43,676 bases of DNA from Opitutaceae bacterium (GTDB lineage Bacteria; Verrucomicrobiota; Verrucomicrobiia; Opitutales; Opitutaceae): NCBI GenBank assembly GCA_015075305.1, contig JABTUS010000014.1, positions 1 to 43,676 of the forward strand, in the 5' to 3' direction. A program made the position numbers and the translations under genes. Shown here in pieces: positions 17,683 through 26,853 of the stretch (position 1 is the stretch's first letter; every line of letters begins with the position of its first letter). Below the pieces are notes generated by a model. That model was given only the letters and a program-made list of their open reading frames with translations. It had not been told where the DNA came from and ran no database searches.

Positions 17683-17895
17683 ATGACATCCCTCGACAAT
17701 CTTACCGCCGCGTTTGAACTGCTATGGGAGGCCAAGGTCCATATTTCGCGAGCGACGGAAGGCCTGGATGCGGACTTTGCCGCACGGGTGCGGGAGGTGC
17801 ATGGACAGGTTGCGGCGACGCGGGATCAACTGCAGCACCTGCTCATCGAATTGCAGGAGAAGCATCCTCCCGCTGCGCGCCAGCCTCCGGCATGA
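17683..17895 (+). CDS. Small hypothetical helical protein
   Basis: This 70-residue frame starts at ATG 17683 (MTSLDNLTAAFELLWEAKVH). It is predicted almost wholly helical with heptad-like spacing (VREVHGQVAATRDQLQHLLI), so it may be a short coiled coil, ending in a Pro/Ala tail. It overlaps the 3' end of the radical SAM gene by 53 bases tail-to-tail. I do not recognise a family. Its composition looks protein-like rather than shadow-like, but with no homologue visible it could be spurious. A longer reading from 17560 would run across the surE start and is not supported. Confidence 0.45.
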   Translation: MTSLDNLTAAFELLWEAKVHISRATEGLDADFAARVREVHGQVAATRDQLQHLLIELQEKHPPAARQPPA

Positions 17896-18655
17896 CCCTG
17901 CGAATGGCGTCGGGAGGCGTGCCGGGAAGGTTTTTGCGGGTGTCGTTGGTTTTCCATCGACCTGAAAAATTCGGGTTGGCCCAGCAATGGCGGCAGATGT
18001 CCATGCGGCCCATCCGTTTCTCCTGGTATCCCGCCATGTAGTTCATGCCGAGCGGGACGGCGATGTGCGGAATCTGCATCACATCGACGCCCTTCGCCCT
18101 GGCGGCACCGAAGACAGGCGGGCCGCAGTACGGGAAAATGTGATCATTGAACAGCATCGGACCGAAGCAATTGCACCCACCGGTCGCCGGGGCGGTCGCG
18201 GTGGGGTCCACCGAATGCTCCCAGAAATAGGTGCCATCCCAAAGAGAGATTTTGGCTCCATATCGTTCCCGGAACCGCGCCAGCGCTTCATGACGATTGT
18301 AATTGGAATAAACCGACACGAACAGTCGGTCGAGGCAGTCCATGCCTTCATCGCTGATGCGATCGAGCAGGAGGCCGTTCGTGACCATGGTCATCCAGCC
18401 GATCGAACGGGAGCGCTTCAACCGGCGCAGGCCCTCGTTCAGGTGTTTCCAGAGAAAGGGCTCGCCCGGTCCGTGGATCGAAAGCGAGCGAATGAAATAG
18501 TCCGAGCGTTCCGTGTAGAACAGGAAGCGATCCAGTTGCTCAAGGGAGAGCTGGAACCCCTTGACATGCCGCATCAGATCAGCGTGCGCGCAGAGCTCGC
18601 AGTCGTTCTGGCAGGGAGAGGAAACCTCCAGTTTGAACTCGTAGATGGTCAGCAT
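17843..18655 (-). CDS. Radical SAM protein with SPASM-like cysteines
   Basis: This 270-residue enzyme has the radical SAM CxxxCxxC cluster at C15, C19 and C22 in SSPCQNDCELCAH, followed by a GGEP-like GPGEPF at 62-67. Further cysteines in the C-terminal third (C161, C163, C177, and C221/C224 in CRHCWANPNF) resemble an auxiliary-cluster SPASM or twitch region. Such enzymes frequently modify peptides. The gene starts 3 bases after an NHLP-leader-like gene, so the two are surely cotranscribed, and I infer that the upstream product is its substrate or carrier. The barrel is somewhat short for a full PqqE/AnSME-type protein. It could alternatively modify a protein or small molecule. Confidence 0.85.
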   Translation of the reverse strand: MLTIYEFKLEVSSPCQNDCELCAHADLMRHVKGFQLSLEQLDRFLFYTERSDYFIRSLSIHGPGEPFLWKHLNEGLRRLKRSRSIGWMTMVTNGLLLDRISDEGMDCLDRLFVSVYSNYNRHEALARFRERYGAKISLWDGTYFWEHSVDPTATAPATGGCNCFGPMLFNDHIFPYCGPPVFGAARAKGVDVMQIPHIAVPLGMNYMAGYQEKRMGRMDICRHCWANPNFSGRWKTNDTRKNLPGTPPDAIRRVMPEAGAQREDASPAIR

Positions 18656-18658
18656 CGC

Positions 18659-19012
18659 TCAGGATGGTTGCGTCGGATCCTTGGGCACCGGCGTCGCATT
18701 GGCAGCAGACCCGGGTGACGCAACGACGGGGGTCATGGACTGGTTTCTCGTGGCATGAAACAGAATCCGACTGATGTCTATTTCCGACAAGGCGCCCTGC
18801 CCCTGAATGATCGCCGGCAGCACCAACACCTGTTCCTCAATGGACTCCACGAATTGGAACTTGAAGTCGGACGGAACCGGATGTTCGGCCACCTGCTCCA
18901 ATGCGGCCCGGGGATCCGAGAGAGCCAGTGCGCGATACTTCCGATCAAACATGGCTCTGCGGAACACGGCGCGTACCGCGTCGTTCCATCGTTCGTTGGT
19001 CCATCCGTCCAT
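18659..19012 (-). CDS. NHLP (nitrile-hydratase-like leader) family protein, possible RiPP precursor
   Basis: This 117-residue product starts at ATG 19012; a TTG lies three codons upstream. Residues about 8-65 follow the NHLP leader pattern: an opening W-N helix, R-A-M-F-D-R-K-Y-R-A-L-A-L-S-D-P-R-A-A-L, then FKFQFVESIEEQVLVLP, compared with the family's A-L-x-D-P-x-F-R-x-x-L-x-x-D-P-x-A-A-L … V-x-V-V-E-D-T … H-L-V-L-P. After the leader comes a tail of about 50 residues rich in Ser, Thr, Pro, Asn and Ala (NQSMTPVVASPGSAANATPV) that could be the modified core. There is no GG cleavage site and no Cys in the protein. It directly precedes the radical SAM gene. A role as a non-RiPP partner protein is possible. 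Confidence 0.6.
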   Translation of the reverse strand: MDGWTNERWNDAVRAVFRRAMFDRKYRALALSDPRAALEQVAEHPVPSDFKFQFVESIEEQVLVLPAIIQGQGALSEIDISRILFHATRNQSMTPVVASPGSAANATPVPKDPTQPS

Positions 19013-19208
19013 TTGTCGCAACGGTTTTGGGCGCGATGGTTGAAGTCAACCCGCAAGGCCGTGTGAGGCCGAGGGCTGGCACCCGTGCCGCGTCCAGAGT
19101 GCGCATGCGCAAGAACTCTCGCGTCGCGAAAAGGCACATGGCGATCAGTTTCAAAGTGCGGGTGCGAAGATTGGAGGATTCCACAAGGATTTCCCAATGC
19201 GCTGCTTT

Positions 19209-19236
19209 GCGGGCTTTAGTTTGAGCGAAAGCCCGC
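19209..19236 (+). terminator. Hairpin with T-tract just upstream of the Tat glycosidase-like gene
   Basis: The arms GCGGGCTTT (19209-19217) and AAAGCCCGC (19228-19236) pair perfectly around a 10-base loop and are followed by TAGTTTTTCC. On the plus strand this is a good rho-independent terminator. It lies only 12 bases before the ATG at 19249 with no supported plus-strand gene just upstream, so it may be an attenuator or a leader structure for that gene rather than an end-of-operon stop. Confidence 0.7.
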
Positions 19237-19248
19237 TAGTTTTTCCGG

Positions 19249-21090
19249 ATGAAGTCCTCCCGTCGGCACTTTCTTTCAACTGCAGCGGCGGGTCTGGCGT
19301 CGGCTCCATGGATGAGTGCCGCGGCATCGAAGTCATCACCCGCACCCGTTTCGCAGCCTGGCCAGTCCGCAGGCGCAATCTCCCCGATGCGCGACTACCT
19401 GCGCCGGCACCACCGGAATCTTTTCACGACTGATTCCTGCACGCCTTTCTACAATCCGGAAATCTACCAGTCCGAGGACTTCACCCTGAAGTCCGGACAG
19501 GGAACCACGGGAACGCAGACGATTCCCGTGGGAGGACCGTACAAGGTGGCCGCGATCCGCAACTTTGTCACCACGGTGGCGCGGAACGGAGTGGACACGT
19601 ACCTGGTCAATCCCAACGCATCGCGCGCCTGGTATCCGAGTCGCAAGGTGCCGCGGATTCTCGACGGCTATCGTCGAGGCGACCGCGAGTTCTTTCGGGG
19701 TCATGCGATCTGCGCTGGAATCACTGAACCGACGGCAGTGGAGGGCTTCCTGGACCGCATGGTGGCTTTCTACGGCTGTTATCTGGATCTTGAGGAGGCG
19801 GGTGTCGACTGGGTGGCCGAGTCGGCTAGGGCGGCGCGCGAGGCGGGCATGGCGCCCTGGGCAAGCATACGGATGAATGACTTTCATGGCTCCGAAAACA
19901 TCGAGGGCAGCTTCATGAATCATCCGCTTCTGAAAAATCCGGAGATGCGGCTGAAGCGGGGATCCTATTCGCCCACCATAAGGAATGCGAATTATCGCAC
20001 GCCGCTGAACTACGAGAAGCAGGAGGTGCGCGACGCGATGATGGACCAGATCGAGGAGATTGTGAACGACTACGAGTTTGAAGGACTTGAGCTCGACTGG
20101 TTGCGCAATCCCAACTGCTGCGAACCAAACGCCGGCAGGGAAACCATCGGGATGATGAATGACTGGTTTCGGCAGATTCGGAGGCTGACTCGGGCGCGTT
20201 CGGCCAGGACGGGCAGGCCCTATCCCCTCGGCATGCGCATCCCCGGGACGTTGGAGACGATCAAATCCATCGGATTGGACATCGTCACGCTGTGTCGCGA
20301 GGGCACGCTCGATTTCATCAGCCCTTCGGCGTTCTGGTGCACGTCGTGGGAAATGCCGCATGATGAACTGCGACGCGCCGTCGGTGATGGTGTGGCCATT
20401 TACGGTGTGATCGAGGATGGGGTCAACACACTGGCATCGCGATCGCCTGAATTCGACATGACTCAGCGGCTGCGCTACATTTCATGCAGTCCGGAGCACC
20501 TCAACGCCAACGCCGCTGGCAAGCTGGTGCTGGGCGCCGACGGCATCGAGTGGTTCAATTTTTTCTGCACGGAGCAGGTGAGGCTTCCGGGGCTGACGTC
20601 CGACTATTCACTGCTGCGGGGCAAGCAGGATCTGGACGGGCTGCGGGGCCGGCCCAAGCACTATTCATTTTCCATCTGGTCGAACTTTTTCACGCAACTG
20701 CCCTTTGAAATACCCACCCAGCTTCCGGTTGTTCTCAATGCGGGCTGGCAGCATTCGTTTCGCCTGCCGATGTGCGAGGAGCCGCCGGACCGGAATCTCG
20801 AGCTGGTTGTGCAGGTGATTCTGAAGGCAGGTGAAAAGTTCACCGCCCTGCCGGTGTCCCTCAACGGCTGCTGGCCGACGATCGAATGCACGCCGAACGA
20901 TCAGCTGCTCTTTCCAGCCGGTTCATTGACGCATCACGTTCCGGAGAACACCGGATATGATTTCAAGTTCCCTGTCTCGCTGATCCGCGATGGATGGAAC
21001 GAGATCATTGTCGAAAACGGCGGCAGCCAGCCGATCACCGTCGTCTGCATCGAGCTTGCAGTCCGCCCGGGCGAACGGACCGGCGCATGA
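19249..21090 (+). CDS. Tat-exported putative glycoside hydrolase-like protein
   Basis: This 613-residue protein has a twin-arginine signal (MKSSRRHFLSTAAAGLASAP) and is therefore exported folded, probably with a cofactor or as an oligomer. The body reads like a TIM-barrel glycosidase-like domain: DTYLVNPNASRAWYP, GCYLDLEEAGVDW, a possible catalytic strand FEGLELDWLRNP, and LGMRIPGTLETIKSIGLDIV. The last 120 residues look like a beta-sandwich with mostly polar loops. No specific CAZy family is recognised, so the function stays open. Similar Tat-signal barrel proteins are frequent in Verrucomicrobia and Planctomycetes near DUF1501/PSCyt genes, as here. The hairpin upstream may control its expression. 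The next gene follows 10 bases after the stop. Confidence 0.75.
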   Translation: MKSSRRHFLSTAAAGLASAPWMSAAASKSSPAPVSQPGQSAGAISPMRDYLRRHHRNLFTTDSCTPFYNPEIYQSEDFTLKSGQGTTGTQTIPVGGPYKVAAIRNFVTTVARNGVDTYLVNPNASRAWYPSRKVPRILDGYRRGDREFFRGHAICAGITEPTAVEGFLDRMVAFYGCYLDLEEAGVDWVAESARAAREAGMAPWASIRMNDFHGSENIEGSFMNHPLLKNPEMRLKRGSYSPTIRNANYRTPLNYEKQEVRDAMMDQIEEIVNDYEFEGLELDWLRNPNCCEPNAGRETIGMMNDWFRQIRRLTRARSARTGRPYPLGMRIPGTLETIKSIGLDIVTLCREGTLDFISPSAFWCTSWEMPHDELRRAVGDGVAIYGVIEDGVNTLASRSPEFDMTQRLRYISCSPEHLNANAAGKLVLGADGIEWFNFFCTEQVRLPGLTSDYSLLRGKQDLDGLRGRPKHYSFSIWSNFFTQLPFEIPTQLPVVLNAGWQHSFRLPMCEEPPDRNLELVVQVILKAGEKFTALPVSLNGCWPTIECTPNDQLLFPAGSLTHHVPENTGYDFKFPVSLIRDGWNEIIVENGGSQPITVVCIELAVRPGERTGA

Positions 21091-21100
21091 GAATTTCCCC

Positions 21101-22027
21101 ATGAAAACTACGATCCCTGAGGCTCTCAAGGAGGACATGCCCCACACGCTTTGGGGCAAGGTGCTGAGCGCGACTCCCGTTGTCATGACGGTCGTGGCCA
21201 CGATGCTGGCCGGACTGTCATCCAGTGAAATGACGCGCGCGCAGTATTCGCGGTCGCTGGCCGCGCAGCAGCAGTCGAAGGCGGGAGATCAATGGAACTT
21301 CTTTCAGGGTAAGAAGCTTCGCGGCGTCGTGCACCGGAACACGATCGACATGATTTCGAGCACGAGTGAAGTGGGTGAGATTGACGAGGCCGGTGTGAGG
21401 CAGGCGCTCGGCCCGGCCGGCGCCATCCTGGACAGCGCCGAGGGAGGGGCGACGCTTCAGGCGTTGAAGGACAGGACGATTCCGGCGGTGTCGCCGGGCT
21501 TTGTGCCCACCGCTGAGATCGCCTCGGTGCTCAAGGCCGTGGAGCATGCGAAGCCTGACGATGAGATTCAGCCGCTGCTAGCGCGGGTTGACGACGAATC
21601 GCTTGCGCAAGCTGTAAAGTCAGCGCGGGATCAGGCCACGGCGCTCGATGGCCTCACCACGCCGATCGGCAGGACGCTTGATGGGGTTGAGAGGAGTCTG
21701 GCTGGAATCGCCGGACAGCAGGAGGTGAAGCGGGAATTCACGGTGGCGCGACTGATGTTCCATGCGAGGCGCTACGATGCGGAGGCTCGCATCAACCAGG
21801 TGGTGGCGGAGCTCTACGAACTTCAGGTCCGCAAGAGCAACGCGTCGGCTGAACGTCATCATGTGCGCAGCCAGCGGTTTTTCTACGGCATGCTGGCCGC
21901 ACAGATGGGAGTGATCGTGGCGACTTTCGCCATGGCGGCGCGGAAGCGGAACTTCCTGTGGTCGATCGCCGCGGTCGCGGGCGTGATCGCCGTGGGATTC
22001 GCCGTGTACGTCTACTTGTACGTTTAG
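21101..22027 (+). CDS. DUF4337-like membrane protein
   Basis: The 308-residue product from ATG 21101 has an N-terminal membrane segment (LSATPVVMTVVATMLAGL), then QQSKAGDQWNFFQGKKLRG, the most characteristic phrase of DUF4337 proteins (A-x-D-Q-W-x-x-Y/F-Q-x-K). A long soluble region follows with Ala/Glu helices, and two C-terminal membrane segments (residues about 260-305). DUF4337 has no established function. This copy is longer than usual because of about 120 inserted residues (RQALGPAGAILDSAEGG and beyond). It is cotranscribed with the Tat glycosidase-like gene (10-base gap) and converges on the DUF1501 gene 16 bases away. Confidence 0.65.
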   Translation: MKTTIPEALKEDMPHTLWGKVLSATPVVMTVVATMLAGLSSSEMTRAQYSRSLAAQQQSKAGDQWNFFQGKKLRGVVHRNTIDMISSTSEVGEIDEAGVRQALGPAGAILDSAEGGATLQALKDRTIPAVSPGFVPTAEIASVLKAVEHAKPDDEIQPLLARVDDESLAQAVKSARDQATALDGLTTPIGRTLDGVERSLAGIAGQQEVKREFTVARLMFHARRYDAEARINQVVAELYELQVRKSNASAERHHVRSQRFFYGMLAAQMGVIVATFAMAARKRNFLWSIAAVAGVIAVGFAVYVYLYV

Positions 22028-22043
22028 GCGGGTGCTCGTGCGC

Positions 22044-23513
22044 TCAAGCAAGGATGTCTTTCACGACTTCGCCATGGACGTCGGTGAGGCGGTACTGGCG
22101 GCCCTGAAATCGATAGGTGAGGCGCGTGTGATCGATTCCAAGGGTGTGCAGGATCGTCGCCTGCAGGTCGTGGATGTGAACGGGTTTGTCCGCGACATTG
22201 AATCCGAAATCGTCGGTTGAGCCATGCACAATTCCAGGCTTCACGCCTCCCCCTGCCATCCAGATGCTGAAGGCCCTGCCGTGATGGTCGCGGCCGTACT
22301 TTTCGCGTGACGCCTCGCCCTGTGCGTAGGGTGTACGCCCGAATTCTCCGCCCCAGATGACAAGAGTTTCGTCGAGCAGGCCGCGCTGCTTGAGATCCCT
22401 GACGAGCGCGGCGCTCGGCTGGTCGACATCCATCGCCAGGCTCGGCAGGCGGTCGTGCAGTCCGCCGTGGTGGTCCCAATCTCGGTGATAGAGCTGGATG
22501 AAGCGCACACCGCGCTCGGCGAGACGACGGGCCACGAGACAGTTGCGCGCGAAGGTGCCGGGCTCGTGCACCGCGGAGCCGTAGCTTTCAAAAGTCGCTG
22601 TCGACTCCTTTGAAAGATCCATCAGTTCCGGCACGCTGGTCTGCATGCGGTAGGCCATCTCCGCCTGGGTGATGCGGGTCTCGATCTCGGGATCACCCGC
22701 CCGTGCAAACTGCAGTTGGTTGAGCTCCGCGGCCCCGTCGAGCATCATTCTGCGGCGCTCGCGCGTGAGGCCGGGCGTGTCCGAAAGGTAGAGCACCGGT
22801 TCCCCCGCGCTGCGGAACTGCACGCCCTGGTGCCTGCTGGGAAGGAAGCCGCTTCCCCAGAGGCGTGCCAGAAGCCCCTGGCCGGCGCCCTTCTTGTTGA
22901 CGGAGATGAGCACGACGTACGACGGGAGGTTTTCGTTCAACTGCCCGAGCCCGTAGTCCGTCCATGCGCCCATGCTCGGGCGTCCCGGCAACTGGCTGCC
23001 AGTCTGGAAGAAAGTGATGGCCGGATCATGGTTGATCGCCTCGGTGTGCATCGAGCGGATGACGCAGATTTCGTCCGCTATCCCGCGCGTGTATGGCAGC
23101 AGATCGCTGAAGAGTACTCCCGATTTTCCCCCAGGCTGGAAGCCGAACTTGCTAGGCTGAAGCGCGAGGCGGGACTGCGATGCGACCATGCCCGTGACGC
23201 GCTGACCCTGGCGAACGGAGTCGGGCAGATCCTCATTGAAGCGCTGGCGCAGGACCGGCTTGTCATCGAGGAGATCGAGGTGTGAGGGGCCGCCCGACTG
23301 GAACAGGCAGATGATGCGCTTTGCGGTGGGCGCGAAATGTGGTAGGCCCGGCAGTCCGCCGATGCGTGCGCCGGCGGAGAGTGCGGCTGGCGGTTCGGCG
23401 AAAAGCTGACCGCGGAAGAGATGGGCGAGCGCGGCGGCACCGAGTCCAAGGCCGGCCTTGGAGAGGAAATCCCGCCTGGAATGAATCTGCTCGTAGTTGT
23501 TGCAGCACGACAT
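22044..23513 (-). CDS. DUF1501 (sulfatase-like fold) Tat-exported protein
   Basis: This 489-residue protein starts MSCCNNYEQIHSRRDFLSKA with a twin-arginine signal. Typical DUF1501 phrases are IICLFQSGGPSHLDLLDDKP, SDLLPYTRGIADEICVIRSM, WDHHGGLHDRLPSLA, LVIWGGEFGRTPYAQG and the C-terminal THTL-like HTLGIDHTRL. DUF1501 shares the alkaline-phosphatase/sulfatase fold and is expanded in Planctomycetes and Verrucomicrobia. It nearly always pairs with a PSCyt/DUF1553 protein, as here, 12 bases downstream of that gene. The substrate is unknown; a role in polysaccharide metabolism is generally assumed, not shown. No damage was seen. Confidence 0.93.
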   Translation of the reverse strand: MSCCNNYEQIHSRRDFLSKAGLGLGAAALAHLFRGQLFAEPPAALSAGARIGGLPGLPHFAPTAKRIICLFQSGGPSHLDLLDDKPVLRQRFNEDLPDSVRQGQRVTGMVASQSRLALQPSKFGFQPGGKSGVLFSDLLPYTRGIADEICVIRSMHTEAINHDPAITFFQTGSQLPGRPSMGAWTDYGLGQLNENLPSYVVLISVNKKGAGQGLLARLWGSGFLPSRHQGVQFRSAGEPVLYLSDTPGLTRERRRMMLDGAAELNQLQFARAGDPEIETRITQAEMAYRMQTSVPELMDLSKESTATFESYGSAVHEPGTFARNCLVARRLAERGVRFIQLYHRDWDHHGGLHDRLPSLAMDVDQPSAALVRDLKQRGLLDETLVIWGGEFGRTPYAQGEASREKYGRDHHGRAFSIWMAGGGVKPGIVHGSTDDFGFNVADKPVHIHDLQATILHTLGIDHTRLTYRFQGRQYRLTDVHGEVVKDILA

Positions 23514-23525
23514 GGGAGTTTCCGG

Positions 23526-26500
23526 TTAGTTCTTTGTGATGGTTTCGTCGAGCGACAGGATAAGGCTGGCCACGCTTGTGGCCGCGGCGAGTTCGACGGG
23601 TGGAATCATGGCGTCGACCGCGGACCCGCCCGTATGGGTGACATACGTATCGGCCTCCTCGGGATGCGCCGCGAAATCGATCCGGAGCCGGTTCCACGTC
23701 CTCGCGATGACTCCTGCCTCGGCATCGCTTGGCCGGCGTCCGGTGCTGGAGAGGAACGCAAATTCGGCGCGTTCGCGATCGCCGGGTCCGCCTTCCCTCA
23801 GCATGCGCGTGGCCAGCCGGCGCGCCGCCTCGACGTACCCCGTCTCGTTCCAAAGCGCCAGGGCTTGGAGCGGAGTATTCGTGCGCGAACGGCGCACGGT
23901 GCAGAATTCGCGGTCCGGCGCATCCAGCGAAAGCATCATCGGATGCGGCATCGTTCGTTTCCAGAACGTGTAGAGACTTCGCCGATGGAGATCCTCGCCG
24001 CTGCCAAGCAGCCACTTGGTGCCCGGGTAGGCGGCGCCGACGACGATGGAGTCATAGAGTCCCTCGGGCTGGTACGGAAACACGCTCGGCCCGCCGATGC
24101 GCGGCGCGAGCAGGCCCGACACGGCGAGCGCCTGGTCGCGTATCAATTCCGCGGGAAGCCGCACCCTCGGACCTCGCGCGAGGAGCCGGTTCTCAGGATC
24201 ACGCGCCACGAGAGCTGCATTGACCGCGGAGCTCTGCCGGTAGGTGGACGACAAGACCAGCTCTTTCATGAAGGCCTTGATGTTCCAGCCTCCGTCGACG
24301 AACTCGCGCGCCAGCCAGTCGAGCAGTTCGGGATGGCTCGGCCATTCGCTCTGCGACCCGAAATCCTCAAGTGTCTTGACCAATCCGGTGCCGAAGAGCT
24401 GCGCCCAGAAGCGATTCACAACAACCCGCCCGGTCAGGGGATGGTTCGGCTGGGTGAACCAGCGCGACAGACCCAGGCGATTCTTCGGGGCGCCTGCGGG
24501 CCAGGGAGCGAGCAGCTTTTCAGGTACTCCCGCGTCGAGCTTTTCGCCATGCGCATCATAATTGCCGCGGACGAGCAGGTAGGTTTGACGCGGTGTCGCC
24601 ATCTCCTCCATGACCATCGTCGTGGGAATTGTGCGGCGCAGGGCGAGGAGTTTTTCGGACATTTCGATCTCCTTTGCGAATATCTCCCGGCTCGCGGCGG
24701 AATCGCTCAGCAGTGCTTCAGCAAGCCACGCGGTTTCGTGAGGCTGGGGACCGCCCGCATCAATTGATGCCAGCGCGCGAGGCAGCGCGGTGGCGCGGAA
24801 CAGCGTGCGGATGGTTTCACTGGAGGCCGCCGGGGCGGCGCGGCGCAGGTCCTCGAGCGTGCCAACAAACCGGGTGGCGCCGGCGGCGTTGTCGGTGCCA
24901 ACCAAAAAATCGCGCGTCCCCGGACCACCGTGAAGATCGTCGTAGAGGGTGCGGCAGGCGATTTCACGGCCGTCCACAAACATGCGCACATCAGCCGCGG
25001 TCCTGCCGCCGGTGTAGGTCACGGCGATGTGATGAAGCTCATCAGTCTTGAGCCCGGCGCCATCCGTGCGCACGGTGACGGAATAGACAGGAAGCCGGTC
25101 AGCGATGCGGAGCTCCAGTTCCCCGTTGATCAGCCTGAGTTCGCGACCCTTGCCGAAGGAGGTGTCGGCGGGTGAACCCTGGTGATTGGTGCCGGAGAAC
25201 AGGGCGACGTCGGCCGGATTGCCGCCTGAAGGGCGCAGCCAGAGCGCGACTGTGACGCCATCCTTGTGGGTGAAATCGAATGTGGAACCCGGCAGCACCG
25301 GGGCACCGGCCTTCTCGTCGGGAGCAGGGACGGTGATGGCTGAGATGGATTTGTTGGCTTCGATTGCGGTGCGTGCGGCCTCCGCCAGGAGATTGATCTG
25401 CGGTCGCAGCGATTCGTCCCAGTTCCAGCTCGCCTGCGCCGCCTGGACGGCGGCCTGCGATGCGGCGAGATCCTTTTCGAGCCGGGTCAGCGCCGCCTGC
25501 TGCTGCCGGGTGGGTGCCGGGATCATGGGCACGGCATTGGCCACCCTGCCATCCTCGCCCCACTCGGGCACATTGTTGAAGAAGGCGGAGAGGCGGTAGT
25601 AGTCGCGCTGCTCGATCGGGTCGAACTTGTGATCGTGGCAGCGAGCGCACTCGAAGGTGAGTCCGAGCCAGGCTGTACTGACAGTTCGGATACGGTCGGC
25701 GACGTACTCGATGCGGTACTCCTCGTCGATGATCCCACCCTCGCTGTTGATGACGTGGTTGCGGTTGAAGCCCGTGGCGATGCGCTGGTCGAGGCTTGGC
25801 GAGGGCAGGAGGTCGCCCGCGAGCTGCTCGGTGATGAACACATTGTACGGCTTGTTGGCGTTGAAGGCCTCGATCACCCAGTCCCGCCAGCGCCACATGG
25901 TGCGGGTCGAGTCGTTGTTGAAACCATGCGTGTCGGCGTAGCGCGCGGCATCGAGCCAGTCCATGGCCATGCGTTCGCCAAAGTGGGGGGAGTTCAGAAG
26001 CCGGTCGACGGCGTCCCGGTAGGCGGATTCCCCGCGACGGGCTGCATCCGCGGTGAAGGCGTCAAACTCCTGTGGCGTCGGAGGCAGTCCGACGAGATCG
26101 AAGCTCACGCGGCGCAGCCACGCGGCCGGCGCCGCCTCGGGCGAGGGCGAAAGCCCTTCCGCGTGGAGTCGCTGAAGCACAAACGCGTCGATGGGCGAGC
26201 GTCCCCAGGATTTGCCAGCGATCCGCGGGACGGGCGGAAGCTGGGGAGGGATGAACGCCCAGTGCCGCTCGTAGGCGGCGCCTTCGGAGATCCACTGCTT
26301 GAGCAGCGCCAGCTGGGCAGGGGAGACATGTTTGTTGCTTTCCTTGGGAGGCATTCTTTCCGATTCGTCGTCGGAGAGGATGCGCACGATCATTTCACTC
26401 TCGTCGGGATTGCCGGGGATGATGGCGAAGAAGCCGTCTCGGTCCTGCGTGGCGCTCTCGAATTCATCGAGCCGCAGCTTCGCCTCGCGATGCGCGCGAT

Positions 26501-26669
26501 CCTGTCCGTGACACTGGAAGCAGTTTTCCGAGAGGATCGGACGGATGTCCCGGTTGAACTGAAGCGGTGTCGCAAAGAGATCCAGCACCGAAATGCCGAG
26601 GACTGCAAAGGCGCGCAGCGCGAATCGGAGGCAGGGCGTGCCGGAATGCGAGGGCGATGGGGATGACAT
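23526..26669 (-). CDS. PSCyt1-DUF1549-LamG-DUF1553 exported cytochrome-like protein
   Basis: This 1047-residue protein has an N-terminal hydrophobic export segment, then a PSCyt1 heme c site CFQCHG at residues 50-55, a DUF1549 domain (SPIDAFVLQRL, MAMDWLDAARYADTHGFN, and a second CxxCH in CARCHDHKFDP), a concanavalin/LamG-like insert at about 450-620 (VTVALWLRPSG, ELHHIAVTYTGG), and a C-terminal DUF1553 domain (LSRWFTQPNHPLTGRVVVNR, TPLQALALWNE). This architecture is the standard partner of DUF1501 and is characteristic of Planctomycetes and Verrucomicrobia. A periplasmic redox role in breaking down complex glycans is inferred in the field, not proven. The start is ATG 26669. Confidence 0.93.
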   Translation of the reverse strand: MSSPSPSHSGTPCLRFALRAFAVLGISVLDLFATPLQFNRDIRPILSENCFQCHGQDRAHREAKLRLDEFESATQDRDGFFAIIPGNPDESEMIVRILSDDESERMPPKESNKHVSPAQLALLKQWISEGAAYERHWAFIPPQLPPVPRIAGKSWGRSPIDAFVLQRLHAEGLSPSPEAAPAAWLRRVSFDLVGLPPTPQEFDAFTADAARRGESAYRDAVDRLLNSPHFGERMAMDWLDAARYADTHGFNNDSTRTMWRWRDWVIEAFNANKPYNVFITEQLAGDLLPSPSLDQRIATGFNRNHVINSEGGIIDEEYRIEYVADRIRTVSTAWLGLTFECARCHDHKFDPIEQRDYYRLSAFFNNVPEWGEDGRVANAVPMIPAPTRQQQAALTRLEKDLAASQAAVQAAQASWNWDESLRPQINLLAEAARTAIEANKSISAITVPAPDEKAGAPVLPGSTFDFTHKDGVTVALWLRPSGGNPADVALFSGTNHQGSPADTSFGKGRELRLINGELELRIADRLPVYSVTVRTDGAGLKTDELHHIAVTYTGGRTAADVRMFVDGREIACRTLYDDLHGGPGTRDFLVGTDNAAGATRFVGTLEDLRRAAPAASSETIRTLFRATALPRALASIDAGGPQPHETAWLAEALLSDSAASREIFAKEIEMSEKLLALRRTIPTTMVMEEMATPRQTYLLVRGNYDAHGEKLDAGVPEKLLAPWPAGAPKNRLGLSRWFTQPNHPLTGRVVVNRFWAQLFGTGLVKTLEDFGSQSEWPSHPELLDWLAREFVDGGWNIKAFMKELVLSSTYRQSSAVNAALVARDPENRLLARGPRVRLPAELIRDQALAVSGLLAPRIGGPSVFPYQPEGLYDSIVVGAAYPGTKWLLGSGEDLHRRSLYTFWKRTMPHPMMLSLDAPDREFCTVRRSRTNTPLQALALWNETGYVEAARRLATRMLREGGPGDRERAEFAFLSSTGRRPSDAEAGVIARTWNRLRIDFAAHPEEADTYVTHTGGSAVDAMIPPVELAAATSVASLILSLDETITKN

Positions 26670-26853
26670 GGATTCCGTCGGCTTGAAATGAGCCTGCCGT
26701 GATGGGTTGGGAATAGTTGAGAGCGAGGATTCGGGCCCGCCAGTCTGAACATGCAGTCAGTCCATGAAAGTGGGGCATGCGTTTTCATCGCCATGCCCGT
26801 CGATGCGTGCGAAATAGCGAAAATTGGCGCTGGCACCTGCGTTGGGACAGGCC

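Noticed and set aside
18945-19184. Minus-strand frame upstream of the NHLP-like gene
   Set aside because: Rich in Arg, Thr and Leu without a motif. It overlaps the leader gene in another frame and is better explained as intergenic shadow.
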